A stretch of 55,348 nt of DNA from Fusibacillus kribbianus (GTDB lineage Bacteria > Bacillota > Clostridia > Lachnospirales > Lachnospiraceae), in the NCBI RefSeq assembly GCF_030053595.1, contig NZ_JASGBQ010000020.1, positions 1 through 55,348 of the forward strand, written 5' to 3'. Under the pieces are notes generated by a model, which was given only the letters and a program-made list of their open reading frames with translations, was not told where the DNA came from and did not search any database. This document shows positions 37,911-46,194 of this stretch, in pieces. Position 1 is the first letter of the stretch. The number at the start of each line of letters is the position of its first letter. The position numbers were made by a program, and so were the translations under genes.

Positions 37911-38615
37911 TTATGGCTGATAGCTCCAGCCGCAGTCGTTATGATAGATCATCAGCCGGGTTTGTCCGCCGTCGATGCAGATATTTTCACCGGTAATAAA
38001 GCCGGCTTTGTCCGAGCAGAGGAACAGAACCATACTGGCAATATCCATGGGATTTCCCACACGGCCTGCCGGCTGCTGGAGCGCGTCAGAGCCCTCGTAA
38101 ACCCTGTAATCTGTGTCGATCCAGCCGGGAGAAATAGAATTGACCCGCACCCTTCCGGCAAGACTCACAGCCAGTGCATGAGTAAGAGCGGAAATGCCTC
38201 CCTTGGCCGCCGTATAGCTCTCGCTCTGGGGCTGGCTCATACGGTCACGGGTGGAGGAAATATTGACGATGCTGGAGCCGGGGGCAAACCAGGGCAGAAA
38301 TAGCTGCGTCAGCAGAAAAGCGGCAGAAACCCCCACCCGAAGTGCATAATTAAACTCCTCGTAGGTACATTCGCTGATACCCTTGAAGAGGGGCGGAGCG
38401 TTATTAATGAGGCAGTCCACCCTGCCATATTCTGTGATCACCTTTTCCGCAAAGCGGCGGAGAACCGCTTCCTCACCGACATCTCCTACAAAATACGGGT
38501 TTTCTGCAGTATCTATAATGCAGACGCTGGCTCCTTCTTTTTCAAATTCTTCCCGGATGCTTTTGCCGATTCCGCCGGCACCGCCGGTAATAACAATGAC
38601 CTTATCCTGAAACAT
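37911..38615 (-). CDS. SDR-family oxidoreductase
   Basis: A 234-residue short-chain dehydrogenase with cofactor motif ITGGAGGIGKSI, NNAPP in place of NNAG, the catalytic Tyr and Lys in ESYTAAKGGISALTHALA, and the C-terminal ICIDGGQTR. Asp37 after the second strand (CIIDTAEN) favours NAD. The substrate is unknown. First gene of the cargo block, 40 bp before the DUF5714 gene. Confidence 0.9.
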   Translation of the reverse strand: MFQDKVIVITGGAGGIGKSIREEFEKEGASVCIIDTAENPYFVGDVGEEAVLRRFAEKVITEYGRVDCLINNAPPLFKGISECTYEEFNYALRVGVSAAFLLTQLFLPWFAPGSSIVNISSTRDRMSQPQSESYTAAKGGISALTHALAVSLAGRVRVNSISPGWIDTDYRVYEGSDALQQPAGRVGNPMDIASMVLFLCSDKAGFITGENICIDGGQTRLMIYHNDCGWSYQP

Positions 38616-38763
38616 GATTCCTCCCTTATCATAAGAACCGTTTCGATGTCCTTTTTACCTAATGTATCACAGAACGCCCTTTATATCAATTCACAGCTGC
38701 CAACAAAAAGCCGATGTGCAGCACGTTTATTGTCAAAATCCGCATTTCCGATGCTTCTGCAGG

Positions 38764-39211
38764 TACAGAAGAACTGGCTCACCTGGAGATCGTTGCCACG
38801 ATCGTCCATCAGCTGACCCGGGGCTTAAGCGCCGAACAACTGCAGGAACAGGGCTTCTCCCCCTACTATGTGGATCATACGGCCGGTATCTGGCCCCAGG
38901 CCGCAGGCGGAATCCCCTTCAACGCCTGTGAGTTCCAGAGCAAAGGCGATCCGATCACAGACCTGTACGAGGATATGGCCGCCGAACAGAAAGCCCGCAC
39001 CACTTACGACAATATCCTCCGTCTTGTGAAGGATCCGGAGGTCTGTGACCCGATCCGTTTCCTCCGTCAGAGAGAGATCGTTCACTTTCAGCGGTTCGGT
39101 GAAGCACTGCGCGTAACTCAGGATCACCTGGACTCCAGAAACTTCTATGCCTTCAATCCTGCCTTTGATAAGATGGACAGCAAAAACTGCTCCTGTGGGA
39201 AGCAGCCATGA
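38764..39211 (+). CDS. cotJC: cotJC, 3' part, beyond the skin-like element
   Basis: The remaining part of CotJC, from TEELAHLEIVATIVHQLTRG to a Cys-containing tail (DSKNCSCGKQP). It carries the metal ligands of Mn-catalase-type proteins (EELAHLE and E...H pairs in EQKARTTYDNIL and REIVHFQRFGEAL). An in-frame ATG at 38714 has no ribosome binding site, so no product is expected before element excision. Confidence 0.9.
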
Positions 39212-39705
39212 GACAGGAACTGAATCAGGCCTTTGACACGATTTTAACTTCGTCTCCCGCCGCCTATGCCATGCTTCTCGGAAGCGACGATTACCCGGAT
39301 GTCCACGGCAGCATGTATCTTTTTCCGTTCTGGGACGGCTCCCTGGTGATCGTGGAGGCTGCCGGACTACCGTTCACCGATGAACCCTGCGAGGGAAAGA
39401 TCTTCGGCTTCCACATTCATGAGGGAACGATCTGCCTTGGAACGGAGGAGGATTCCTTCTCAGCGACAGGAGAACATTATAACCCGGAAAACTGTGAGCA
39501 TCCGGCTCATGCGGGCGATCTGCCGCCTCTCTTTGGAAATAACGGCTACGCACTGACCATGTTCTATACTGACCGTTTCCGGCCGGAGGAGGTGGTCGGA
39601 CGGACAGCAGTTATCCATGAAATGACAGATGATTTTACAAGTCAGCCCTCCGGCCATTCCGGGAAGAAAATGGCCTGCGGAGAGATCCGCGACCAGGAAC
39701 CCTGA
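39208..39705 (+). CDS. Cu/Zn superoxide dismutase-like protein
   Basis: A 165-residue protein with the Cu/Zn SOD pattern: GFHIHEGTIC, ATGEHYNPENCEHPAHAGDLPPLF, then VVGRTAVIHEMTDDFTSQPSGHSGKKMACGEI. Copper- and zinc-ligand histidines and the disulfide cysteines appear to be present. There is no signal peptide. It overlaps the cotJC stop by four bases (ATGA), so it belongs to the cotJ operon and is probably a spore protein paired with the catalase-like CotJC. Its expression would depend on reading through the inserted element. Confidence 0.85.
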   Translation: MRQELNQAFDTILTSSPAAYAMLLGSDDYPDVHGSMYLFPFWDGSLVIVEAAGLPFTDEPCEGKIFGFHIHEGTICLGTEEDSFSATGEHYNPENCEHPAHAGDLPPLFGNNGYALTMFYTDRFRPEEVVGRTAVIHEMTDDFTSQPSGHSGKKMACGEIRDQEP

Positions 39706-39748
39706 GACTGCCCCGGACCATTTCTGTTTTCAACAGGTAATCTGAAAA

Positions 39749-39791
39749 AGAGTATCCCAAAAGTCGCATTTCATGACTTGAGGGATACTCT
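39749..39791. terminator. Bidirectional terminator, SOD / DUF2804
   Basis: AGAGTATCCC and GGGATACTCT pair, with a second inner stem (AAGTC/GACTT). On the minus strand TTTTTC follows. It closes both convergent operons. Confidence 0.8.
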
Positions 39792-39812
39792 CTCTGCAGT
39801 AAAACAGGCAAT

Positions 39813-40847
39813 TTACCATTTATTAAAGACCTTTTCCGCAAAACCGGGGAAATCTTTGATTTCAAGGACCGTTCCGTCATCCAGCACTGCCTCACCCGTG
39901 AAGGTTCCGAACACCTGATGCTGATCGGAGCATATGATTTTCACATCGGCGCAGAACGCCCGGTCGAGGATCGGAACAAAGTCCATCTCAAACCGGCCGT
40001 CATCGCTGGTAAAGGTCCAGGGGCTCATGTAATCCTCCTTTCCATCCTTCATGGGGATGTTAAAGTGGACCTGACTCAGCTTGTGAGCCTTGTGATCATA
40101 AAACAGCATGTTTTCGCTGGCAGCAGAAGTATCCCCAAAGCCGTAACCGATATTCAAACCGAAAGGAACTCCGTCCAGCTGGCCTGAAGCGCTTCCCCAG
40201 TACCAGGTGTTTTTGTAGGTCCAGACTCCGCGGCCCCAATCCAGAACACCGAAGGCCTCTCCCTTTTTAAATTCATAGAGCTTTCCGTCGAATTCCACCT
40301 TTCCGGAAGCCGGCATACAGTTGATTTTCTGGTTATAATAGAATGCCTTCGTTTTACCTTTAAAGGGAGTCGCAATCACCATGGATTCTGTCTCCGGACA
40401 TTCCAACCGAAGCCTGCCGCGAATCGGTTTTCCGTCGCAGAAATCATCCATCTGAAACAGGAGCACCCGCTCGCTTCCGTTATTCTCAAATTTCATTTTA
40501 TAATTCTTTCCGACGGCGGTCACGTCCCCTTCCCTGCTGGAGGAGGGAAGTTTCTTTTTCCCCATGGTAAAGGCGGCCATGGCGCTCTTGGTGTGGCACC
40601 AGGGGATTCGAAAATCCAGGAGGGAAATACTGTCCAGGCCCATATAAGAATTGTCGTCAATGGTAAGAGCCACCGCAAATGCTCCGTTGGAAATGAGATA
40701 ATAATCCCATTCCTTGATCCTTAATTTTCCCGCTTTTATAGCGTTTCTGTCGTAATCCAGCAAAAGCTCTTTTGCATAGCCCGGTTCCACAAGCCGCCCC
40801 TTTTCATCCAATAGCGGATGACGTTCCCTGATTTCATGCTGTTCCAT
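39813..40847 (-). CDS. DUF2804 domain protein
   Basis: A 344-residue protein matching DUF2804 along its length: HPLLDEKGRLVEPGYAKELLLDYDR, WDYYLISNGAFAVALTIDD, FGVLDWGRGVWTYKNTWYWGSASG. Family members are lipocalin-like two-lobed beta proteins of unknown function. No signal peptide or membrane segment is seen. Confidence 0.85.
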   Translation of the reverse strand: MEQHEIRERHPLLDEKGRLVEPGYAKELLLDYDRNAIKAGKLRIKEWDYYLISNGAFAVALTIDDNSYMGLDSISLLDFRIPWCHTKSAMAAFTMGKKKLPSSSREGDVTAVGKNYKMKFENNGSERVLLFQMDDFCDGKPIRGRLRLECPETESMVIATPFKGKTKAFYYNQKINCMPASGKVEFDGKLYEFKKGEAFGVLDWGRGVWTYKNTWYWGSASGQLDGVPFGLNIGYGFGDTSAASENMLFYDHKAHKLSQVHFNIPMKDGKEDYMSPWTFTSDDGRFEMDFVPILDRAFCADVKIICSDQHQVFGTFTGEAVLDDGTVLEIKDFPGFAEKVFNKW

Positions 40848-40938
40848 ACGATTTCCCCCTTCCGCATATGATATGTTTTACAAAGGCACAGGACTGCGGT
40901 CTTCGTGAACTCACATCCTGTGCCTGCTTTTTTCCTCT

Positions 40939-41766
40939 CTATTGCGCTGTTGTCAGCAGACTGGTTACCGCATAGACCTCCGTCCCGTTGTAATCAAGCC
41001 TTGACCAGCCATTGCTGCCGATACCGGTACGGGTTATGAATTCTCCGTTGGTCAGGGTGGCAACAATATTCTCCTCCGAACCGGAATTGGGCTCAGAGCG
41101 CAGATGGACCTCTTCCTTTGCCGTCACCTGCTCGCTCACTTCCTGATAGGTGGGAACTGACGAGGAAGTTCCGTCTGTGGACAGATAGCTGGTTACCGCG
41201 TAAAGGACCTGTCCCTGATATTCCACCCGGGACCATCCATTGTGACCAATACCGGTACGTTTGATCCAGTCTCCGTTATAGATAGTGGCAATGACATCCT
41301 CATCCTTCTCGGTACTGGGCACACGCCGCAGATTTGTTTCGATCTTCGCTGTCACCTGCTCATCTACGATCTGGAAATAAACACCGTACTCATTGATGGT
41401 GTCGCCCACAGCATACTGGCCGTCCGCATTTGACGGCTGGGCCGCGTTCTGTCCATTCTGGCCGTCAGACGGCTGGCTGCTCTCAGAAGCTTCCGAACTG
41501 GATTCCAGCTGAGAAGGACTGCTTTCCCCGCCGTTTGACGGCTGGGAGGCGTTATCTCCGGACTCACCGGCTGCTCCCGACTGGCTGTCAGAAGACTTTG
41601 TCCCCCCATCAGCCACCTGCCCTGACGGTGCTGTATTCTTCACACCGCCGCCAACGGCATAGCTGATGCCGTATGAGGCGCCTCCGATTATAATAACAAT
41701 CAGCAAAAACACAAAAATCCCTGTTATCTCACTGTGATCGGACATCCACTGTCGAATTCCCCGCAT
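40939..41766 (-). CDS. Membrane-anchored protein with two SH3b domains
   Basis: A 275-residue protein: short cytoplasmic start, one transmembrane helix (about 15-38, GIFVFLLIVIIIGGASYGISY), a Ser-, Gln- and Gly-rich linker (about 42-115), then two bacterial SH3 domains. Each has the pattern NLRRVPSTEKDEDVIATIYNGDWIKRTGIG / HLRSEPNSGSEENIVATLTNGEFITRTGIG followed by NGWSRV/L-Y. Likely binds the cell wall on the outer face. Confidence 0.82.
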   Translation of the reverse strand: MRGIRQWMSDHSEITGIFVFLLIVIIIGGASYGISYAVGGGVKNTAPSGQVADGGTKSSDSQSGAAGESGDNASQPSNGGESSPSQLESSSEASESSQPSDGQNGQNAAQPSNADGQYAVGDTINEYGVYFQIVDEQVTAKIETNLRRVPSTEKDEDVIATIYNGDWIKRTGIGHNGWSRVEYQGQVLYAVTSYLSTDGTSSSVPTYQEVSEQVTAKEEVHLRSEPNSGSEENIVATLTNGEFITRTGIGSNGWSRLDYNGTEVYAVTSLLTTAQ

Positions 41767-41779
41767 ATCTATCCTCCAT

Positions 41780-42104
41780 TATCCGCTGTGCTCCGCTCTG
41801 CCGCTTTCGGGCTGGCGCCCTTTTCGCTCTGCTTTCCTGCGCAGTGCTTCGCGCCAGAGCTTCGCTCTGACGCTTTCGGGCTCGCGCCCTTTTCGCTCTG
41901 CTTTCCTGCGCAGTGCTTCGCGCCCTTTTCGCTCTGCTTTCCTGCTCAGTGCTTCGCGCCAGAGCTTCCGCTCTGACGCTTTCGGGCTCGCGCCCTTTTC
42001 GCTCTGCTTTCCTGTGCAGTGCCTCGCGCCCTTTTCGCTCTGCTTTCCTGCTCAGTGCTTCGCGCCAGAGCTTCCGCTCTGACGCTTTCGGGCTCGCGCC
42101 CTAT
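41780..42104. repeat. Higher-order tandem repeat (A-A-B)
   Basis: Two unit types alternate. A is about 36 bp (CGCCCTTTTCGCTCTGC...CAGTGCTTCG) and B about 34 bp (CGCCAGAGCTT...TTTCGGGCTCG). Order from 41816: A-B-A-A-B-A-A-B, preceded by a partial B, so the larger period is about 106 bp. Copies differ by a few bases. Long open frames here on both strands are an effect of GC-rich repetition and not genes. Confidence 0.8.
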
Positions 42105-42166
42105 AGCGGAAAACAGATGCCCACATCGCCATGCAAGCATGGCTCTGCGTGCATCTGTTTTCCGCT
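42105..42166. repeat. Long hairpin ending the tandem repeat
   Basis: AGCGGAAAACAGATGC (42105-42120) and its perfect complement (42151-42166) enclose a second palindrome GCCATGC-AA-GCATGGC (42128-42143). The structure abuts the last repeat unit and may be a small non-autonomous element or a strong RNA stem. Confidence 0.75.
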
Positions 42167-42411
42167 GCACTGCTTGTAGCTTTCGTTATTTTATCACGTT
42201 TTGGCGAACAGGTAAAGGCCTATTCGGAGTTTCCAGTCAATTCTAATAAAGAATTAAGATTTCTTTTTCACAGTTAAGCGGCAAAATTTCAACTAAAAAT
42301 CGTGCCACAGTATTTGAAATAGGTCAGTTTTTTATTTTGCCGACAGAAGAATAATTGCTCCGGAATAAACTATATTTACTACAGAAAAGTATGGAAGTAT
42401 CTCCTTCATTT
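42167..42411. other. AT-rich spacer without a gene
   Basis: AT-rich sequence between the hairpin and the gene remnants. I see no coding frame, RNA or repeat I can support. Confidence 0.4.
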
Positions 42412-42577
42412 CTATTTATCAATCTGAAATGAAAAATAATGGACATAGTCATTCGTGGTTTCAAGCTCCACATTTTCCAGAATTGGAACAGCGGTTGAAT
42501 ATTTGAAATAATTATCTGTGACGATCAGTTTAACCAGAAATTCTTCAAAATCCGGTACAAAAATAAACTTGAAAAGC
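42412..42577 (-). pseudogene. C-terminal remnant of an unidentified gene
   Basis: A minus-strand frame of about 53 codons (FKFIFVPDFEEFLVKLIV, then ILENVELETTNDYVHYF) ends in TAG at 42412 but has no start; it meets the transposase debris at its upstream edge. The family is not recognised. Confidence 0.4.
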
Positions 42578-42579
42578 GC

Positions 42580-42930
42580 ATTGGCTCTTCTTTTAAAAAA
42601 ACAAAATCTGAAATATACCCTAAAGACAAAAATGGCTTTTATATTTACGCAAAACCAAATCTCTGCGACCCGAACTCTATTGTCAAGTATGTCAGCCGCA
42701 CCCCGGCCGCCCAGTCATCGCCCTTTCCAGAATTGATTCTTACGATAGTGATAACGTGACCTTTCATTACAACAAACATGAAGATAATTCTTTCGTTAGA
42801 AAGACTCTTCCTGCTCACCATGGGCTACGACCCGCTGCAATGTCCAAACTGTAAAAAAGAAATGCTCTTTCTTGAGATGATGAATTTGAAGAAGGCTTCT
42901 ATATTGATCTTTTTTAACCATCGTCTGTCT
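42580..42930 (+). pseudogene. Decayed IS91-type (Y2) transposase
   Basis: Broken frames on the plus strand read IGSSFKKTKSEIYPKDKNGF, IVKYVSR, RIDSYDSDNVTFHYNKHEDN and, after a gap, GYDPLQCPNCKKEMLFLEM. These match the C-terminal half of Y2-type IS91/IS801-like transposases. Frameshifts and an internal deletion leave no usable gene. Confidence 0.6.
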
Positions 42931-43009
42931 TATTATGCTCGCTTCCAGCGGGCATTTTTCAATTAAGGGTTCTCCGAAAGGAGAACTTTCCTTTAATATA
43001 ATACGAAAA

Positions 43010-43038
43010 ACCCGCACCGGACAACGTCCGATGCGGGT
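43010..43038 (-). terminator. Terminator of the purine permease gene
   Basis: ACCCGCACCGGAC (43010-43022) and GTCCGATGCGGGT (43026-43038) form a 13-base stem with one mismatch. On the minus strand TTTTTCG follows. It lies about 90 bp past the permease stop codon. Confidence 0.85.
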
Positions 43039-43071
43039 CAATATCTGTCTCTGTATACCTAATGGCACTCG

Positions 43072-43116
43072 TCAATGCAAGCCCTTCAGGCTGGCGCACT
43101 TCGTGCGATAAGGTAT
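43072..43116. repeat. REP-like unit, intergenic copy
   Basis: TCAATGCAAGCCCTTCAGGC followed by GCGCACTTCGTGCGATAAGG. It is the reverse complement, with a few changes, of the unit at 31256-31300 inside the hem fusion gene. Confidence 0.7.
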
Positions 43117-43130
43117 ATTTTTACACGTGC

Positions 43131-44450
43131 TTAGACGCTTGCACCCAGAACATACATGGCAATGAAGATAACGGAAAGGATGTATACCAGCACAGGTACC
43201 TCCTTTGCCTTGCCGCGGAAGATCTTGATCACGGCGTAGGAGATGAAGCCAAAGCCGATACCATCGGAGATGCTGTAAGAGAAGGGCATCATGGCGATGG
43301 TTAAGAAGCAGGGCAGCGCTGTCTCAAAATCATTCCACTCGATCTTTGCAGCGCCCATCATCATGTAAACGCCTACGATGATCAGAGCAGGAGCAGTTGC
43401 AGCACTGGGAACGATACCGGCAATGGGAGCCAGCAGTACACAGAGCAGGAACAGAAGACCGGTCACAACAGAAGTAAGGCCGGTACGTCCGCCCTCCTGG
43501 ATACCGGTGGAGGACTCAACATAAGTGGTAACGGTGGAGGTACCGAGGCATGCGCCGACGCAGGTAGCAAGAGCATCTGCGATCAGAGCTCTGTCACCGC
43601 CGGGAAGGTTTCCATCCTTGTCAAGCATACCGGCATTTCCGGCAGTACCGAGAAGGGTTCCTACGGTATCGAAGCAGTCCACGATAAAGAAGCTGATCAC
43701 TGCCGTCACAAGAGGCAGGATGCCCATGGACATTACGCCGCCGAAATCCAGCTGGAATGCGGTCAGGCTGATATTGCCGATGTGGCTCATGGTCATGGTC
43801 TCAGGCATCTTGGTGATTCCCATGGGGATGCCGATGATGGTGGTGATGATAATGCCGATGAAGATGGCACCCTTAATCTTGTATGCAATGAGAATACCGG
43901 TGATCAGCAGGCCGATGATCGCCAGCAGAGCGGAACCTCCGGTGATGGCTCCCATATCGGTATAGCTTCCGCCCTCAGGACCGAAGCACTGTACGATACC
44001 GGAATTCAGAAGGCCGATAAATGCGATAAACAGACCGATACCTACGGAAATGGCATTCTTAAGGCAGGCGGGAATCGCCTCAATGATCTTGCTTCTCAGA
44101 GGAGAAACCGTAACGATCAGGAACAGAATACCGGAAATCAGCACGATAGTCAGACCCTGCTGCCAGGTATAGCCCATACCGAAGCATACGGTGTAGGTAA
44201 AGAAGGCGTTCAGACCCATGCCGGGGGCCTGTGCGAAAGGCACATTGGCAATGAACGCGGTGAGCAGAGTTCCGATTGCTGCAGAAAGGCAGGTGGCAAC
44301 CATGACTGCAGTGAAATCCATACCGGTCTGGGACAGATAGGTAGGATTTACAAAAATGATGTAAGCCATGGCAAAGAAGGTGGTGATACCTGCAACGACT
44401 TCAGTCCTTACGTTGGTACCGTGCTCTTTCAGTTTGAAAAGCTTTTCCAT
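43131..44450 (-). CDS. NCS2-family purine permease (AzgA/PbuG type)
   Basis: A 439-residue membrane protein with about 13 hydrophobic segments. The hallmark FFIVDCFDTVGTLLGTAGNAGM, the N-terminal TEVVAGITTFFAMAYIIFVNP and the substrate-site region VESSTGIQEGGRTGLTSVVTG all point to the AzgA-like branch that imports adenine, guanine or hypoxanthine with protons. The ATG at 44450 sits behind CGGAGG; a longer frame would start within the leader. Confidence 0.92.
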   Translation of the reverse strand: MEKLFKLKEHGTNVRTEVVAGITTFFAMAYIIFVNPTYLSQTGMDFTAVMVATCLSAAIGTLLTAFIANVPFAQAPGMGLNAFFTYTVCFGMGYTWQQGLTIVLISGILFLIVTVSPLRSKIIEAIPACLKNAISVGIGLFIAFIGLLNSGIVQCFGPEGGSYTDMGAITGGSALLAIIGLLITGILIAYKIKGAIFIGIIITTIIGIPMGITKMPETMTMSHIGNISLTAFQLDFGGVMSMGILPLVTAVISFFIVDCFDTVGTLLGTAGNAGMLDKDGNLPGGDRALIADALATCVGACLGTSTVTTYVESSTGIQEGGRTGLTSVVTGLLFLLCVLLAPIAGIVPSAATAPALIIVGVYMMMGAAKIEWNDFETALPCFLTIAMMPFSYSISDGIGFGFISYAVIKIFRGKAKEVPVLVYILSVIFIAMYVLGASV

Positions 44451-44480
44451 TTTTATCCTCCGTTTCTTGAACATAACATG

Positions 44481-44512
44481 CCGGAACAGGGTGGAACTTC
44501 CCCATTCCGGCT
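44481..44512 (-). promoter_or_regulatory. Hairpin in the permease leader
   Basis: GCCGGAA and TTCCGGC pair around a GGG/CCC inner stem, between the promoter and the start codon. No purine-riboswitch core is present. It may act as a protective or attenuating stem. Confidence 0.45.
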
Positions 44513-44535
44513 GGAATAATATAAAATCAATTTTT

Positions 44536-44564
44536 ATAATATCATAAAATTTTTATAAACTCAA
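44536..44564 (-). promoter_or_regulatory. Permease promoter
   Basis: On the minus strand TTGAGT (44559-44564) and TATTAT (44536-44541) have a 17-bp spacer in a very AT-rich stretch. It is placed to drive the NCS2 permease. Confidence 0.7.
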
Positions 44565-44731
44565 TGAGAAAAATGCATAAAATTCCATAAATTATCCTCC
44601 AGCCAGTTCATGGCATATTCTACCTCAGTCACCTCCAGCGTAAAGGTCGCATCCGGGCAGCTTCTGCGGCATCCGGTGCAATAGTCGAGATATAAAACTG
44701 TTCTCGTTTCAAAACGCTTTCCTCCCTGCAT
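44561..44731 (-). CDS. Possible small Cys-rich protein
   Basis: An open frame of 56 codons (LYLDYCTGCRRSCPD, then LEVTEVEYAMNWLEDNLWNF) overlaps the end of the chimeric kinase gene by 23 bases. Composition looks protein-like, with a CTGCRRSC cluster, but the ATG has no clear ribosome binding site. It could be a remnant left by the deletions around it. Confidence 0.3.
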   Translation of the reverse strand: MQGGKRFETRTVLYLDYCTGCRRSCPDATFTLEVTEVEYAMNWLEDNLWNFMHFSH

Positions 44732-45764
44732 TTCGGAACCGATATTCTGTCCACAGATCCAAAAACATTGGCATGCGGCAAAAGATCACATAGCCGCCAT
44801 AGAACAGCCAGGACATGGAAGTGATTGATGTCCAGATCATTCTCGGATCATAGACCATATCCGTCTGGCGCAGCATCACTGCCATCCATATCATGCTCAG
44901 GCAGGTAAACAGTGCGATCACATACGCACGATCCCGATTGTCAAAGCGGTAGGCAGAAAAGGCAGTTTTTCCCCGTAGACTGCTGCCCCGGCTGCGCACG
45001 GATTCAGAGGCAGCTGTCAGGTGATCGATCAGCCAGGTGATTAACATGGAAAAGATACGCAATCCGATTCGGATTCTCTGCAAAACACTTCCCTGGCCGA
45101 TCCCCCGACCGATTCCCTGCTGTGCTTTATGGATTCTTCCGGCCTCCTGTCTGCATCTGGGCACCATCCGAAGAAAAATTGCCAGAGCGCCGCTGCCTGT
45201 GATTTGAGGCAGAGTCAGAAATACCGAGCTGGTATCAAGGATCGGGCCCACGATCAGAAGCATGGCAAACTGTCCAAGAAAATCCCTTACATCCCTGTGA
45301 ATATCCGTCAGATCCCGCACGGTAAACAGATACCCGTTCTCCTGAAACCAGGGAATCCTTGTACCGATGACCATCAGATATTCCCCGTTATTCTCCTCGA
45401 TCACATATTCAGTCTCCTCAAACCTCCCCTGCTCCAGCCACCCCGGATCAAAACGGATAACATATTCCGAGGAATCGCTGAAGACCTGACCGTTTTTCAG
45501 GCAGATATAATCCCGGTACATTTTGTGGCTGAACAGACTGTCCATGATCATCCGGGCATTTTTTTCCGAAGCATCCTCCTCTGTTTCCATCGCATACAGC
45601 TTTTCCAGTGTATAGAGAGCTGTCTCGTAGCTATGGAGCTCCGTTTCCGCCGCTCTGCTTATCTGCCGGTTTTCAAAATATGTACCCATGAACCAGCCAA
45701 AGAAGATCCCACAGACCGTCAGTACTGCAAAAATCGAAACCATTATTTTCTGATAAAGCTTCAT
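44709..45764 (-). pseudogene. Chimera of sensor-kinase N-terminus and EcfT C-terminus
   Basis: The 351-codon frame joins two unrelated halves. Residues 1 to about 165 are a sensor kinase input region (membrane segment 8-28, extracellular part, second membrane segment near DFLGQFAMLLIVGP). From about 170 the sequence is that of an ECF-transporter T component (LRMVPRCRQEAGRIHKAQQG, SVRSRGSSLRGKTAFSAYRF, ending EYRFRNAGRKAF). No kinase HisKA or ATPase domain remains, and no ECF ATPase or S component is nearby. A deletion fusing the two genes is the simplest reading. The start overlaps the response-regulator stop. Confidence 0.75.
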
Positions 45765-46035
45765 TCCGTATCCTCCAGCCGGTAACCGATTTTGGGAATA
45801 GTCTGTATCAGCTCCGGCTCACCCAGCTTTTTTCTGAGCTGCCCAACATGAACGTCCACTGTCCTTGTCTCTCCGATATACAGATCTCCCCACACCTCCT
45901 GTCCAGGCGGATCTCCACATTCCCCACTCTGATGCGGCTCTGCAGCCGGCCAGTCCGTTCCAGAACCTTTTCCACCCGCACCAGAAGCTCTGCGATGGCC
46001 GGATTGTCCTCGATAATAAAAATATGATTATCCAT
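45761..46035 (-). pseudogene. Response regulator gene with two internal deletions
   Basis: It begins like an OmpR-type regulator ([18 protein letters not shown]) and jumps at once to the linker after the receiver ([20 protein letters not shown]). After VEIRLDRR it jumps again, out of frame, to the end of the winged helix ([20 protein letters not shown], then IGYRLEDTE), which ends in the kinase start. Both the phospho-accepting Asp and the recognition helix region are lost. It is not functional. Confidence 0.75.
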
Positions 46036-46098
46036 GGAGTTCCCCTCCTCTTCGTCTCTTTTATTTTACCATATCCATGCAAAGAAGCACGATTCTCT

Positions 46099-46127
46099 TT
46101 GTAAACAAGTTGTAAATGTGCTAGAAT
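46099..46127 (+). promoter_or_regulatory. Promoter of the RACo-like gene
   Basis: TTGTAA (46099-46104) and TAGAAT (46122-46127) are separated by 17 bp, about 70 bp before the start codon. Confidence 0.65.
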
Positions 46128-46194
46128 ATAGACAGATTCTGTTTCTTACGTACAATTTATCCATTGACATAATATCTCTGTAAGGAGGTCTTCC

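Larger units (their letters stand above)
34978..38763. mobile_element. Skin-like element of about 3.8 kb in cotJC
   Basis: cotJC stops after GATATCGG at 34977 and resumes with TACAGAAGAACTG at 38764. Both edges share GG-N-A-N-AGAAG (34976-34985 and 38762-38771); crossover at GG, or anywhere in that match, keeps the frame. The element holds the serine recombinase, a small upstream gene, a rhodanese lipoprotein, a DUF5714 protein and an SDR, all on the minus strand. Excision in the mother cell, as for the sigK skin element, would restore cotJC. The exact crossover bases are inference. Confidence 0.85.

Noticed and set aside
41734-42246. Several long open frames in the repeat region
   Set aside because: They arise from GC-rich tandem repetition without stops on either strand and have no start sites.
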